Both the position numbers and the translations under genes were made by a program. From Brevibacterium zhoupengii (GTDB taxonomy: Bacteria > Actinomycetota > Actinomycetes > Actinomycetales > Brevibacteriaceae), in assembly GCF_021117425.1 (NCBI RefSeq), contig NZ_CP088298.1, positions 2,418,001 through 2,482,000 of the forward strand: DNA of 64,000 bases, in the 5' to 3' direction. The first letter of the stretch is position 1, and each line of letters starts with the position of its first letter. This document shows positions 1 through 6,480 of the stretch, in pieces. The notes beneath the pieces were generated by a model that saw only the letters and a list, made by a program, of their open reading frames with translations, was not told where the DNA came from and did no database searches.

Positions 1-431
1 CCGGTGAGTGCTTCGACTGCAGCATCGGTGCCGATGAAGATCGGAGCATCATTGGCGGCGATGAGGTCGGCTAGGTCGAAGAGCCATTTGGGGCTGGTCA
101 GGTAGGACCGGGGAACCATGCCTGCGGCGTGGGCACGGCGGATGATCTTTGAGGACTCGGCGATGAACAGGCCCTCGGCCGGTTCCCGGACGCTGCGCAG
201 GGCGACATCCGTCAGCTGGGTGTAGTCATACAGGTCGGTGGCCGAGACACTGACCTCGCCAACTCCGCTCTCGGAGCCGACGCCCCCGTCGACGCCGTCC
301 CCGACCCCGTCGCCAACGCCATTGATCGTCTCCTCGTCGAAGAACCGCAGACGGGCGGCGGTGATGCCGAGTTCGGCGGCACGGTCGATGACCTGCTGCC
401 TCGTCAGTGGTGCCTTCGCCGGTGTATTCAT
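1..431 (-). CDS. TrmH/SpoU-family RNA methyltransferase, N-terminal part (cut by window edge)
   Basis: Only the first 143 codons are in the window; the gene runs off the left edge. From the ATG at 429-431 the translation has an N-terminal segment, then a Gly/Val/Asp-rich stretch (GVGDGVGDGVDGGVGSESG, about residues 40-60). After that comes the typical start of actinobacterial TrmH-like 2'-O-ribose methylases: LTDVALRSVREPAEGLFIAE, then KIIRRAHAAG and PKWLFDLADLI, ending at EALTG. This is the substrate-binding domain that precedes the SPOUT knot. The SAM-binding knot itself lies outside the window, so catalysis is inferred from family. It follows the TSUP transporter by 4 bases and is probably cotranscribed with it. 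The low-complexity insert is unusual for the family. Confidence 0.75.
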   Translation of the reverse strand, partial: MNTPAKAPLTRQQVIDRAAELGITAARLRFFDEETINGVGDGVGDGVDGGVGSESGVGEVSVSATDLYDYTQLTDVALRSVREPAEGLFIAESSKIIRRAHAAGMVPRSYLTSPKWLFDLADLIAANDAPIFIGTDAAVEALT

Positions 432-435
432 GCGA

Positions 436-1266
436 TCACAGGGTAAGGATGCGCCAGATGGCGACGAGCCCGAGGATGACGATGATGGTGCGCAGCAGGA
501 CGGGTGAGAACTTGCGTCCCACGCGGGCTCCGAAGTAGCCGCCGATGAGTGAGCCGATGGCGATGCAGATGACGGCGATCCAGTTGATCCGATCGTGGCC
601 GACGATGATGTAGGTGCTCGCAGAGACCGTGTTGACGACCAGGACCAGGACGTTCTTCAGTCCGTTGAGCCGCTGCAGGTCATCGGGCAGGAGCAGTCCG
701 AGCAGGGCGATGAGTATGATGCCCTGGGCCGCGGCGAAGTAGCCGCCGTAGATCGCGGTCAGGAAGACCACGACGAGGACGAGGATATAACGGCCGGTGG
801 AGAGCGTGTCGCCGACCGAGGCCGCCACATGTTCCTTGCCTGCCTTTTCGGCACGGCGGACTGCTCTGCTCTTGAGATGACGTGACAGCGCCGGCTGGGC
901 CACGACCATGACGAGGGCGACGACGAGAAGGACCGGGACGATCGTTTCGAAGGCGTCTTCTGGCAGGTGGAGAAGCAGATAGGCGCCGGTCAGCGATCCC
1001 AGGATGGAGGCCGGCACGAAGCCGAGGATCCTCCGCCATTGCCCCTTCAGCTCCTCCCGGTAGCCGAAGGACGACGCGATGTTGCCGGGGATGAGTCCGA
1101 CCGCGTTGCTCATCGTCGACACGACCGGGGGCACGCCGAAGGCGACGAGCACCGGGAAGGTGATGAGGGTACCGGAGCCGACGACGGCGTTGATGCCGCC
1201 AGCGCCGATTCCTGCGAGGACGATCAGCGCGATCTGCCACAGTTCCATTCCGAGAACTGGGTCCAT
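436..1266 (-). CDS. TSUP (TauE/SafE) family sulfite/anion exporter
   Basis: A 276-residue integral membrane protein. The N-terminal half has the family's Gly-rich signature AGIGAGGINAVVGSGTLITF at about residues 18-37, followed by a helix ending in STMSNAVGLIPGN. A second copy of the fold runs from about residue 160 (ILVLVVVFLTAIYGGYFAAA) to the C-terminus, with roughly eight membrane helices in all. TSUP proteins export sulfite, sulfoacetate or related anions; the substrate cannot be read from sequence. It starts 2 bases after the stop of the upstream ABC ATPase and is followed 4 bases later by the TrmH gene, so the three look like one transcript. No sulfur-metabolism gene is adjacent, so a sulfite role is only a family default. 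Confidence 0.85.
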   Translation of the reverse strand: MDPVLGMELWQIALIVLAGIGAGGINAVVGSGTLITFPVLVAFGVPPVVSTMSNAVGLIPGNIASSFGYREELKGQWRRILGFVPASILGSLTGAYLLLHLPEDAFETIVPVLLVVALVMVVAQPALSRHLKSRAVRRAEKAGKEHVAASVGDTLSTGRYILVLVVVFLTAIYGGYFAAAQGIILIALLGLLLPDDLQRLNGLKNVLVLVVNTVSASTYIIVGHDRINWIAVICIAIGSLIGGYFGARVGRKFSPVLLRTIIVILGLVAIWRILTL

Positions 1267-1268
1267 GC

Positions 1269-2054
1269 TCAGTACTGGGATCGGGCGTGGAACCGCTGCC
1301 CGTCGCGGGTGAGCTTGACGTCGATGCCGAAGGTCGCAGAGAGATTGTCGGCCGTCAGAGTCTCATCGATGGGGCCGGCAGCCATGTCGGTGCCTTCGGC
1401 CAGGAGCAGCACGTGGGTGATGCCCACAGGGATCTCCTCGACGTGGTGGGTGACCATGATCGTCGCCGGCGCCCACTTCGAGGACAGAATCTCCGTCAGC
1501 GCGGCCAGCAGCTCCTCTCGACCGCCCAGGTCGAGTCCGGAGGCGGGTTCGTCGAGGAGCAGCAGCTCCGGATCCGTCATCAGCGCACGGGCGATCTGCA
1601 CCCGCTTGCGCTCGCCCTCGGACAGGGTGCCGAAGGTGCGATCAGCCAGGTGGGAGATGTTGAACGCGCCGAGGAGGTCCTTGGCTCGCTCAATGTCATC
1701 CGTTTCGTATTCCTCGACCCAGCGACCGGTGACCCCGTAGGCAGCAGTCAGCACGGTGTCGAGCACAGCTTCGGACAGAGGGATGCGGTTGGCCAGCGCG
1801 GTCGAGGCATAGCCGATGCGCGGACGCAGTTCGAATACGTCGACGCGCCCGAGGCGCTCTTCCAGGATTCCGACGGTACCCGTTGTCGGGTGCATTCGTC
1901 CGGCAGCCATCTCCAACAGGGTCGTCTTCCCGGCGCCGTTGGGTCCGAGAACGGCCCAATGCTCACCCTCGGAGACGGTCAGGGAGAAATCTTGGAGGAG
2001 GAAATTCGCTCCTCGGCGCACGGAAACAGAATCCAAAGTCAGGACATCACTCAT
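1269..2054 (-). CDS. ABC transporter ATP-binding protein
   Basis: A 261-residue single ATPase domain. Walker A GPNGAGKTT lies at about residues 37-45, the ABC signature LSEGERKRVQIAR at about 145-157, Walker B LLLLDEP at about 165-171, and the switch histidine in VTHHVEE near 200. The C-terminal tail is short and no permease gene is adjacent, so it may work with a permease elsewhere or be a soluble ABC protein of the YlmA/ModF type; the substrate is unknown. I start at ATG 2054 and not at the in-frame TTG at 2063, because a good -10 box (TAGAGT, 2068-2063 on this strand) overlaps that TTG. That places the transcript start at or next to the ATG. It heads the ABC-TSUP-TrmH transcript. Confidence 0.88.
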   Translation of the reverse strand: MSDVLTLDSVSVRRGANFLLQDFSLTVSEGEHWAVLGPNGAGKTTLLEMAAGRMHPTTGTVGILEERLGRVDVFELRPRIGYASTALANRIPLSEAVLDTVLTAAYGVTGRWVEEYETDDIERAKDLLGAFNISHLADRTFGTLSEGERKRVQIARALMTDPELLLLDEPASGLDLGGREELLAALTEILSSKWAPATIMVTHHVEEIPVGITHVLLLAEGTDMAAGPIDETLTADNLSATFGIDVKLTRDGQRFHARSQY

Positions 2055-2098
2055 ATCAGCCAACTCTATCGCAGGCGCGGCGTCTATTCTGGTTCGAC
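2055..2098. promoter_or_regulatory. Divergent promoter pair, both probably leaderless
   Basis: Only 44 bases separate the two divergent start codons. On the plus strand TATTCT (2085-2090) ends 8 bases before ATG 2099. On the minus strand TAGAGT (2068-2063) ends 8 bases before ATG 2054. Both hexamers fit the actinobacterial TANNNT -10 rule, and the spacing puts each transcript start at about the A of the start codon. No Shine-Dalgarno sequence is present for either gene. Neither has a convincing -35 box. Leaderless initiation is common in actinobacteria, but here it is inferred only from spacing. Confidence 0.5.
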
Positions 2099-2833
2099 AT
2101 GGACTTGACTACCGACTCACTGCTGCTGACCCTGGCGATGAACCATCGTCTGCACTCCAGCCTCGCCCCTGACGAGGTCAGTGCCGCCTTCCTCGACGAC
2201 GATCGTGATGTCCCTCTCATCGTCGCCGACGATGTCATCGGCACCTCACCGCCGACGGGCCTGCTGCTCTTCACCGCCGAGGCGGCCGCCGCCGGAATCA
2301 CGCACGCGCGCTTGGCCCTGCACCACCCGTCCCTGCCGCATACGACCCCACCGGTGGACAAGGCCGACCGCCTCAGGGTCGGTCGGCACACGGCCCCGAT
2401 CGTCCTCCACGCGGGGTCTCACCAGGTGGGGGTGGTCCTCCTCGGCGCCGAGGCCAACGTCGAGGTCATCGCCTGCCGGGATACAGTCTTTCGCCCGGTC
2501 ACGGTGGGAACCCCCGCCGAGGCGCTGCGCCGACTCCGTCTCCTCGTGATGGAGGGACTGAACCTCATCGAGTCGATCGAGGTTCCCACCGATTGGCGTG
2601 AGGGGCCATGGCGGGACTGGCAGGAGGAGCTGAGCACCAGCCACCCGATCTCGAGGCTCATCCCCTCCGTCGCCGATGCGCGAGCCATCTACGCCGCCCT
2701 GGACATCCATGAGCGGATGCGCACGGTGCTGGCTCCGGCCACGGTCGCACCGCCGGCCTTCGGCGACCTGCTTTCGCGTCTGCACCCCGCGGCCGCCGAC
2801 TACATCATGGCTGTCGCTACGATGAAGGGGTGA
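2099..2833 (+). CDS. Conserved hypothetical protein (not recognised)
   Basis: A 244-residue soluble protein that I do not recognise. The ATG at 2099 is chosen because a -10-like TATTCT ends 8 bases upstream; an open frame continues further upstream but would overlap the divergent gene. It has no signal peptide and no membrane segment. The N-terminal 110 residues look like an alpha/beta domain (PLIVADDVIG, TGLLLFTAEAAAAGITHARL, HTAPIVLHAG, QVGVVLLGAE). The C-terminal half is helical and Trp/Arg-rich (DWREGPWRDWQEEL). Its stop overlaps the serB GTG start (GTGA), so the two are translationally coupled, which hints at a link to serB or at simple operon packing. No catalytic motif is evident. Confidence 0.7.
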   Translation: MDLTTDSLLLTLAMNHRLHSSLAPDEVSAAFLDDDRDVPLIVADDVIGTSPPTGLLLFTAEAAAAGITHARLALHHPSLPHTTPPVDKADRLRVGRHTAPIVLHAGSHQVGVVLLGAEANVEVIACRDTVFRPVTVGTPAEALRRLRLLVMEGLNLIESIEVPTDWREGPWRDWQEELSTSHPISRLIPSVADARAIYAALDIHERMRTVLAPATVAPPAFGDLLSRLHPAAADYIMAVATMKG

Positions 2834-3510
2834 ATGACTCAGACTCCTCAGCTCCGATACCCGACACCGCCATCCAACTTCTCGTCATGGACGTGGATTC
2901 GACGTTCATCAACGAGGAGGTCATCGACCTCATCGCCGTCCACGCCGAGGTGGGGGCTCAGGTCGCCGACATCACGGAACGTGCCATGGCCGGCCAGTTG
3001 GACTTCGCCGCCTCCTTGGCCGAGCGCGTGGCCCTGCTCGAGGGGCTGCCGGTCTCCGTCCTCGATGAGGTGCGGGCTCAGATCACGTTGACGCAGGGTG
3101 CCCGCGAGCTGGTCGCGGCTGTCCAGTCCGGTGGCGGCGTCGTGGCCCTGGTCTCCGGTGGTTTCGCCCAGATCATTGCACCCGTCGCGGCGACGATGGG
3201 CATCACCGAGGTCTTCGCCAATGGTCTCGACTCCCACGATGGTCTGCTCACCGGAGTCACGAGCGGTCGCGTCATCGACCCCAGCGCGAAGGCCGAGATC
3301 TTCTCGCAGCTAATCCGCAAGTACGACTGTGATCAGGCCCGGACCGTGGCCGTCGGCGACGGGGCCAACGACATCGGAATGATCCAGGCCGCTGGTCTGG
3401 GTGTGGCCTTCTGCGCCAAGCCGGCGCTTGTCGCCGCCGCCGACGCCGCGGTGACGAACCGTGATCTGCGTGAGGTGCTCACCCTCATCGAGACACGCGC
3501 ACAGGCGTGA
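2830..3510 (+). CDS. serB: Phosphoserine phosphatase (HAD superfamily)
   Basis: Dephosphorylates O-phosphoserine in the last step of serine synthesis. This is a 226-residue HAD protein with motif I MDVDST at about residues 20-25 (nucleophile D21, acid/base D23), a Ser-Gly-Gly motif II (LVSGGF, about 113-118), the conserved lysine in SAKAEIF and motif IV VGDGANDIGM. It lacks the ACT domains of longer mycobacterial SerB proteins, so serine feedback through ACT is not expected. The start is GTG at 2830, overlapping the upstream stop by four bases. It is the last gene of a two-gene transcript ending at the perfect hairpin at 3527-3571. A related small-molecule HAD phosphatase cannot be excluded. 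Confidence 0.9.
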   Translation: MNDSDSSAPIPDTAIQLLVMDVDSTFINEEVIDLIAVHAEVGAQVADITERAMAGQLDFAASLAERVALLEGLPVSVLDEVRAQITLTQGARELVAAVQSGGGVVALVSGGFAQIIAPVAATMGITEVFANGLDSHDGLLTGVTSGRVIDPSAKAEIFSQLIRKYDCDQARTVAVGDGANDIGMIQAAGLGVAFCAKPALVAAADAAVTNRDLREVLTLIETRAQA

Positions 3511-3526
3511 ACGTCATCGCGGGTGA

Positions 3527-3571
3527 ATAGAACTCAGGCGCCTGAAACTCGTTCAGGCGCCTGAGTTCTAT
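3527..3571. terminator. Bidirectional hairpin terminator
   Basis: A perfect 20-bp inverted repeat (arms 3527-3546 and 3552-3571) with a 5-base loop lies between the convergent serB (plus) and sixA-like (minus) genes. The arms include the self-complementary core CAGGCGCCTG and end in AT-rich bases on both sides, giving short U-runs in either direction. It can serve both transcripts. Confidence 0.85.
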
Positions 3572-3585
3572 GTCAGCGGCTGCGT

Positions 3586-4089
3586 TCAGACGCCGAGGAA
3601 GACCCGCAGCTCGGGTGCGGGATAGTTCCCGGGTTCGATGTCCCAGCTCTCAAGAGTGAAGACTGCAAGCGAGGAGGGACGGAACTCATCCGGGACTCCG
3701 GATGAGCCGCTGAGGTGACCGACCACCTCGGCGACGGTGGGCTGGTGACCCACGATATAGGCGCACTGGGAATCGGCCGGGATCGAGTTGATCGCGTCGA
3801 TCCAGTCCTCGACTCCCCCGTTGTAGAGGGACTCGTCCTGGCGCAGCTCGAGGCCGGAACCGGTCTCAGGTTCCCCGTTGTGCCGGTTGACGGCTTCGAC
3901 CACGGCCTGCCCGGTCTGGACGGTGCGCCGGGCCGCCGAGGCGATGGCCACGTCAGGTGACCAGCGCTCGGCGATCTCGGCTCCGGCCTCAACAGCCTGA
4001 GTCAGGCCCTTGGCGTTCAACGAGCGTTCGAAGTCCGTTGGGCCCTCGGCCTCGGCCTTCGCGTGGCGGGCGAGAATGAGCACAGGCAT
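3586..4089 (-). CDS. SixA-type histidine phosphatase family protein
   Basis: A 167-residue member of the histidine phosphatase (phosphoglycerate mutase) superfamily. The catalytic RHG-type motif is ARHAKAE at about residues 7-13, with the phospho-accepting His9 and Ala in place of Gly, as in SixA. The second conserved His is in YIVGHQPTV near residue 115, and the Arg of SAARRTVQTG is the usual phosphate ligand. E. coli SixA removes phosphate from phosphohistidine of HPt or PTS proteins; the substrate here is unknown. It lies 42 bases downstream of fabI on the same strand and may be cotranscribed with fabG-fabI. It ends just before the shared hairpin with serB. Confidence 0.8.
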   Translation of the reverse strand: MPVLILARHAKAEAEGPTDFERSLNAKGLTQAVEAGAEIAERWSPDVAIASAARRTVQTGQAVVEAVNRHNGEPETGSGLELRQDESLYNGGVEDWIDAINSIPADSQCAYIVGHQPTVAEVVGHLSGSSGVPDEFRPSSLAVFTLESWDIEPGNYPAPELRVFLGV

Positions 4090-4131
4090 CGTCGTGTTCT
4101 CCGGATCAGTATGGGTATCGGGTGGTCCGGT

Positions 4132-4890
4132 TCAGGCGCCGGTGGAGTGGAATCCGCCGTCGACGTGAACCATTTCGCCGGTGGTGGCGGGGAACCAGTC
4201 CGAGAGCAGGGCGACGATCGCCTTGCCGGCAGGGGTGGTGTCCTTCTGGTCCCAGCCCAGCGGTGCACGGTCGCCCCACATGTCTTCGAGGGTCCCGAAT
4301 CCGGGGATCGAGGTGGCGGCGGTGGTCTTCAGCGGTCCGGCCGAGACGAGGTTGACGCGGACTCCGTCCTCGCCGACGTACTTCGCGAGGTAGCGAGCAG
4401 TGGACTCGAAGGCGGCCTTGGCCACGCCCATCCAGTCGTAGACCGGCCAGGAGATGGTGGCGTCGAAGGTCAGGCCGACGACACCGGCACCTTTGTTGAG
4501 GACAGGCTTCGCAGCCACGGTGATGGCCTTGAGCGAGAACGCCGAGACGTGGATCGCTGCGGACACGGAGTCCCACGGGGTGTCGAGGAACACTCCGCCG
4601 AGTGCATCCTTGGGGGCGAAGGCGATGGCGTGGACGATGCCGTCGATATTGCCTTCGAGGCGCTCAGGCAGTGCGGCCAGGTCATCCTCGTTGGTGGCAT
4701 CGAGTTCGATGACCTTCGGGGTCTCGGGCAGGCGTTCGGCGATCACCTGGGTGATCTTCATCTGGCGGCCGAAGCTGGAGAGGATGACTTCGGCACCCTG
4801 CTCCTGGGCGATGCGGGCGGCTGCGAAGGCGATGGATGCCTCGGTCAGAACGCCGGTGACGAGGATGCGCTTTCCGTCAAGAATTCCCAT
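4132..4890 (-). CDS. fabI: Enoyl-[acyl-carrier-protein] reductase (NADH), InhA/FabI type
   Basis: Catalyses the last reduction of each fatty-acid elongation cycle. The 252-residue SDR protein begins MGILDGKRILVTGVLTEASI, the FabI-specific nucleotide-binding start in place of the classical GxxxGxG. The active-site Tyr-x6-Lys is seen as YDWMGVAK at about residues 155-162, and the C-terminus VHVDGGFHSTGA is typical. The start is the ATG at 4890, with GAAAGGA upstream; a longer open frame exists but its extra N-terminus is not family-like. It follows fabG by 97 bases in the same order as mycobacterial mabA-inhA. It should be the target class of triclosan and isoniazid-type inhibitors, although residue-level sensitivity cannot be judged. 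Confidence 0.93.
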   Translation of the reverse strand: MGILDGKRILVTGVLTEASIAFAAARIAQEQGAEVILSSFGRQMKITQVIAERLPETPKVIELDATNEDDLAALPERLEGNIDGIVHAIAFAPKDALGGVFLDTPWDSVSAAIHVSAFSLKAITVAAKPVLNKGAGVVGLTFDATISWPVYDWMGVAKAAFESTARYLAKYVGEDGVRVNLVSAGPLKTTAATSIPGFGTLEDMWGDRAPLGWDQKDTTPAGKAIVALLSDWFPATTGEMVHVDGGFHSTGA

Positions 4891-4987
4891 TGTGGTCCTT
4901 TCAAACTGTTCAAACGTGGGTGAAATCGTTGTCGTCGACCGCTCTGGAGCCGACGCCCTTGGTGTGAAGTCTAGATGTTGGCGGGGC

Positions 4988-5698
4988 TCAGTGCCCCATC
5001 CCCAGCCCACCGTCGACGGGAATGACGGCACCGGAGATGTAGGCGGCCTCGTCCGAGGACACCCAGCGGACGACCTTTGCGACCTCGGTCGCCTCGGCGA
5101 ATCGCTTCGCGGGGATCGTCGAGAGGTATTCCTTCTGCTGCTTCTCGGGCAGTTCGTCGGTCATGTCGGTGCGGATGAAGCCGGGAGCGACGACGTTGGC
5201 GGTGATGCCGCGCGAGCCGAGTTCACGGGTGACCGAGCGGGCAAAGCCGACGAGTCCGGCCTTCGAGGCCGAATAGTTCGCCTGACCGGGGACTCCGTAG
5301 AGTCCGGACACGGAGGAGATGAGCACGATGCGGCCCTTCTTCGCACGGATCATGCCGGTGATGGCGCGTTTGACGGTGCGGAAGGTGCCGGTGAGGTTGG
5401 TGTCGACGACGGCTTCGAACTCATCATCGCTCATCCGCATGAGCAGATTGTCGCGGGTGATTCCGGCGTTGGCCACAACCACCTCGACAGGGCCCAGCTT
5501 CTCCTCGATCTCCGCGAAGGCACGATCGAGTGAGTCGGTGTCGGTGACGTCGGCGGAGACGGCCAGTGCGCCTTCGGGTGCGTCACCGTTGCGGGAAGTC
5601 ACGGCAACTTTGTCGCCCTGGGCGAGGAATTCCTCGGCGATGGTGCGACCGATTCCGCGGTTTCCGCCGGTCACGAGGACTATGCGTGGTTCTGACAC
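4988..5698 (-). CDS. fabG: 3-oxoacyl-[acyl-carrier-protein] reductase
   Basis: Reduces beta-ketoacyl-ACP with NADPH in fatty-acid elongation. It is a 236-residue classical SDR: cofactor motif TGGNRGIGR at about residues 10-18, NAG near 78, catalytic Ser in LISSVSG, and YSASKAG (YxxxK) near 142. The C-terminus AVIPVDGGLGMGH is standard. The start is GTG 5698 with AGGAGAG a few bases upstream. It is the first gene of fabG-fabI-(sixA-like). The promoter at 5720-5748 carries an inverted repeat that may be an operator. Confidence 0.92.
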   Translation of the reverse strand: MSEPRIVLVTGGNRGIGRTIAEEFLAQGDKVAVTSRNGDAPEGALAVSADVTDTDSLDRAFAEIEEKLGPVEVVVANAGITRDNLLMRMSDDEFEAVVDTNLTGTFRTVKRAITGMIRAKKGRIVLISSVSGLYGVPGQANYSASKAGLVGFARSVTRELGSRGITANVVAPGFIRTDMTDELPEKQQKEYLSTIPAKRFAEATEVAKVVRWVSSDEAAYISGAVIPVDGGLGMGH

Positions 5699-5719
5699 GA
5701 ATCTCTCCTGTTGGTGGAC

Positions 5720-5748
5720 AATACAGATTGATCCATGAGGGGGATCAA
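5720..5748 (-). promoter_or_regulatory. fabG promoter with overlapping inverted repeat
   Basis: On the minus strand TTGATC (5748-5743) is followed after 17 bases by TGTATT (5725-5720), a good -35/-10 pair ahead of fabG. The -35 and spacer are covered by the perfect inverted repeat TTGATCC-N7-GGATCAA (5728-5748). A repressor bound here would block the polymerase. The regulator is unknown; a fatty-acid regulator is a reasonable guess. Confidence 0.5.
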
Positions 5749-5810
5749 ACCTACCGCCACTAACCTATCGTGAACCGGCGAGCGTCGATACGACTCACAC
5801 AAACGAAGAG

Positions 5811-5816
5811 TATGAT
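5811..5816 (+). promoter_or_regulatory. Candidate -10 box for the DUF3099-SURF1 operon
   Basis: TATGAT at 5811-5816 lies 30 bases before the ATG at 5846, with GAAGGA as ribosome binding site. No clear -35 box is seen at the usual distance. Confidence 0.4.
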
Positions 5817-5845
5817 TTTGTAGGAGAAATCGAGCGAAGAAGGAT

Positions 5846-6271
5846 ATGTCCAAGCACCCGCAGCAGATCACCACGGCAGACACTGCCCTTGATGACGACA
5901 TGAAGTCGCGGATCATCAAATATTCGATCACCATGGGTATTCGCACGTTCTGCTTCGTGGCGGCCTACTTCATGTTCCGGGCGGATTGGCATGTGCTGAT
6001 GTGGATCTGCGTCGGCGGCGCCGTGATCCTCCCCTACCCCGCCGTGATCTTCGCCAACGCCGGCCGGGAACGCTCCAGCAATGCTGATACAGCCCTGATC
6101 GACAATGCGCCCATGCCCGAGTTGCCGCCGGCCACCGGGGACACGATTTCCGGCGAGACGATCTCCGGTGACACGATCCCTGGGGAGACCGTTCCCGGGG
6201 AATCCGACGACACTGGCGACACTGACGGCAGCGCCCACCCCACTGACTCGACTCGAGGTGATCGTGCATGA
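5846..6271 (+). CDS. DUF3099 family membrane protein
   Basis: A 141-residue protein of a family found widely in actinobacteria and without a known function. After a polar N-terminus containing ITTADTALDDDMKSRI it has two membrane helices, about residues 29-50 (YSITMGIRTFCFVAAYFMF) and 53-75 (HVLMWICVGGAVILPYPAVI). The cytoplasmic-type tail is acidic and contains a five-residue repeat (GDTIS, GETIS, GDTIP, GETVP, GESDD) encoded by tandem 15-base units. The ATG has AGAAGGAT upstream. The stop overlaps the next gene (ATGA), and SURF1 follows, so a role around cytochrome oxidase assembly or the membrane is possible but unproven. Confidence 0.8.
   Translation: MSKHPQQITTADTALDDDMKSRIIKYSITMGIRTFCFVAAYFMFRADWHVLMWICVGGAVILPYPAVIFANAGRERSSNADTALIDNAPMPELPPATGDTISGETISGDTIPGETVPGESDDTGDTDGSAHPTDSTRGDRA
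6137..6211 (+). repeat. 15-bp tandem repeat inside the DUF3099 gene
   Basis: Five consecutive 15-base units, the last one degenerate, encode GDTIS/GETIS/GDTIP/GETVP/GESDD. Units differ at third positions and at a few coding sites. Such in-frame units can gain or lose copies by slippage without breaking the frame. Confidence 0.75.
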
Positions 6272-6480
6272 CCGAGAAGCTCCCGTGCTCGGCGAAGGGA
6301 TGCCGGGCAGACGCCACGCGGGCAATCCTGTGGAACAACCCCAGACTGCACATGCCCAAACGCCGTAAGACCTGGCTGGCCTGTGACGAACATCTCGACT
6401 ATCTGCGCGAATTCCTCACCCTGCGCAGCTTCTACCAGAGCGACGTCGCCATCGACGACATCCCGGAGGACGCAGGTTGA
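6268..6480 (+). CDS. Small conserved Cys-rich protein upstream of SURF1
   Basis: A 70-residue basic protein. Cysteines at residues 7 and 12 (PCSAKGC), and a later Cys-Asp-Glu-His (ACDEHLDYL, about residues 38-46), could form a C-x4-C...C-x2-H metal site, most likely zinc. Conserved features include AILWNNPRLH and RRKTWLACDEH. It has no membrane segment. Homologues next to SURF1 in other actinobacteria are often left hypothetical or given unrelated names. It overlaps DUF3099 by ATGA, and its TGA overlaps the SURF1 ATG by one base, so all three are tightly coupled. A role as a metal-binding assembly factor for the oxidase is speculation from context. Confidence 0.72.
   Translation: MTEKLPCSAKGCRADATRAILWNNPRLHMPKRRKTWLACDEHLDYLREFLTLRSFYQSDVAIDDIPEDAG

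Noticed and set aside
1883..2098. Upstream extension of the unrecognised gene before 2099
   Set aside because: It would run through the divergent ABC gene and past a -10 box; the residues look like antisense ABC sequence.
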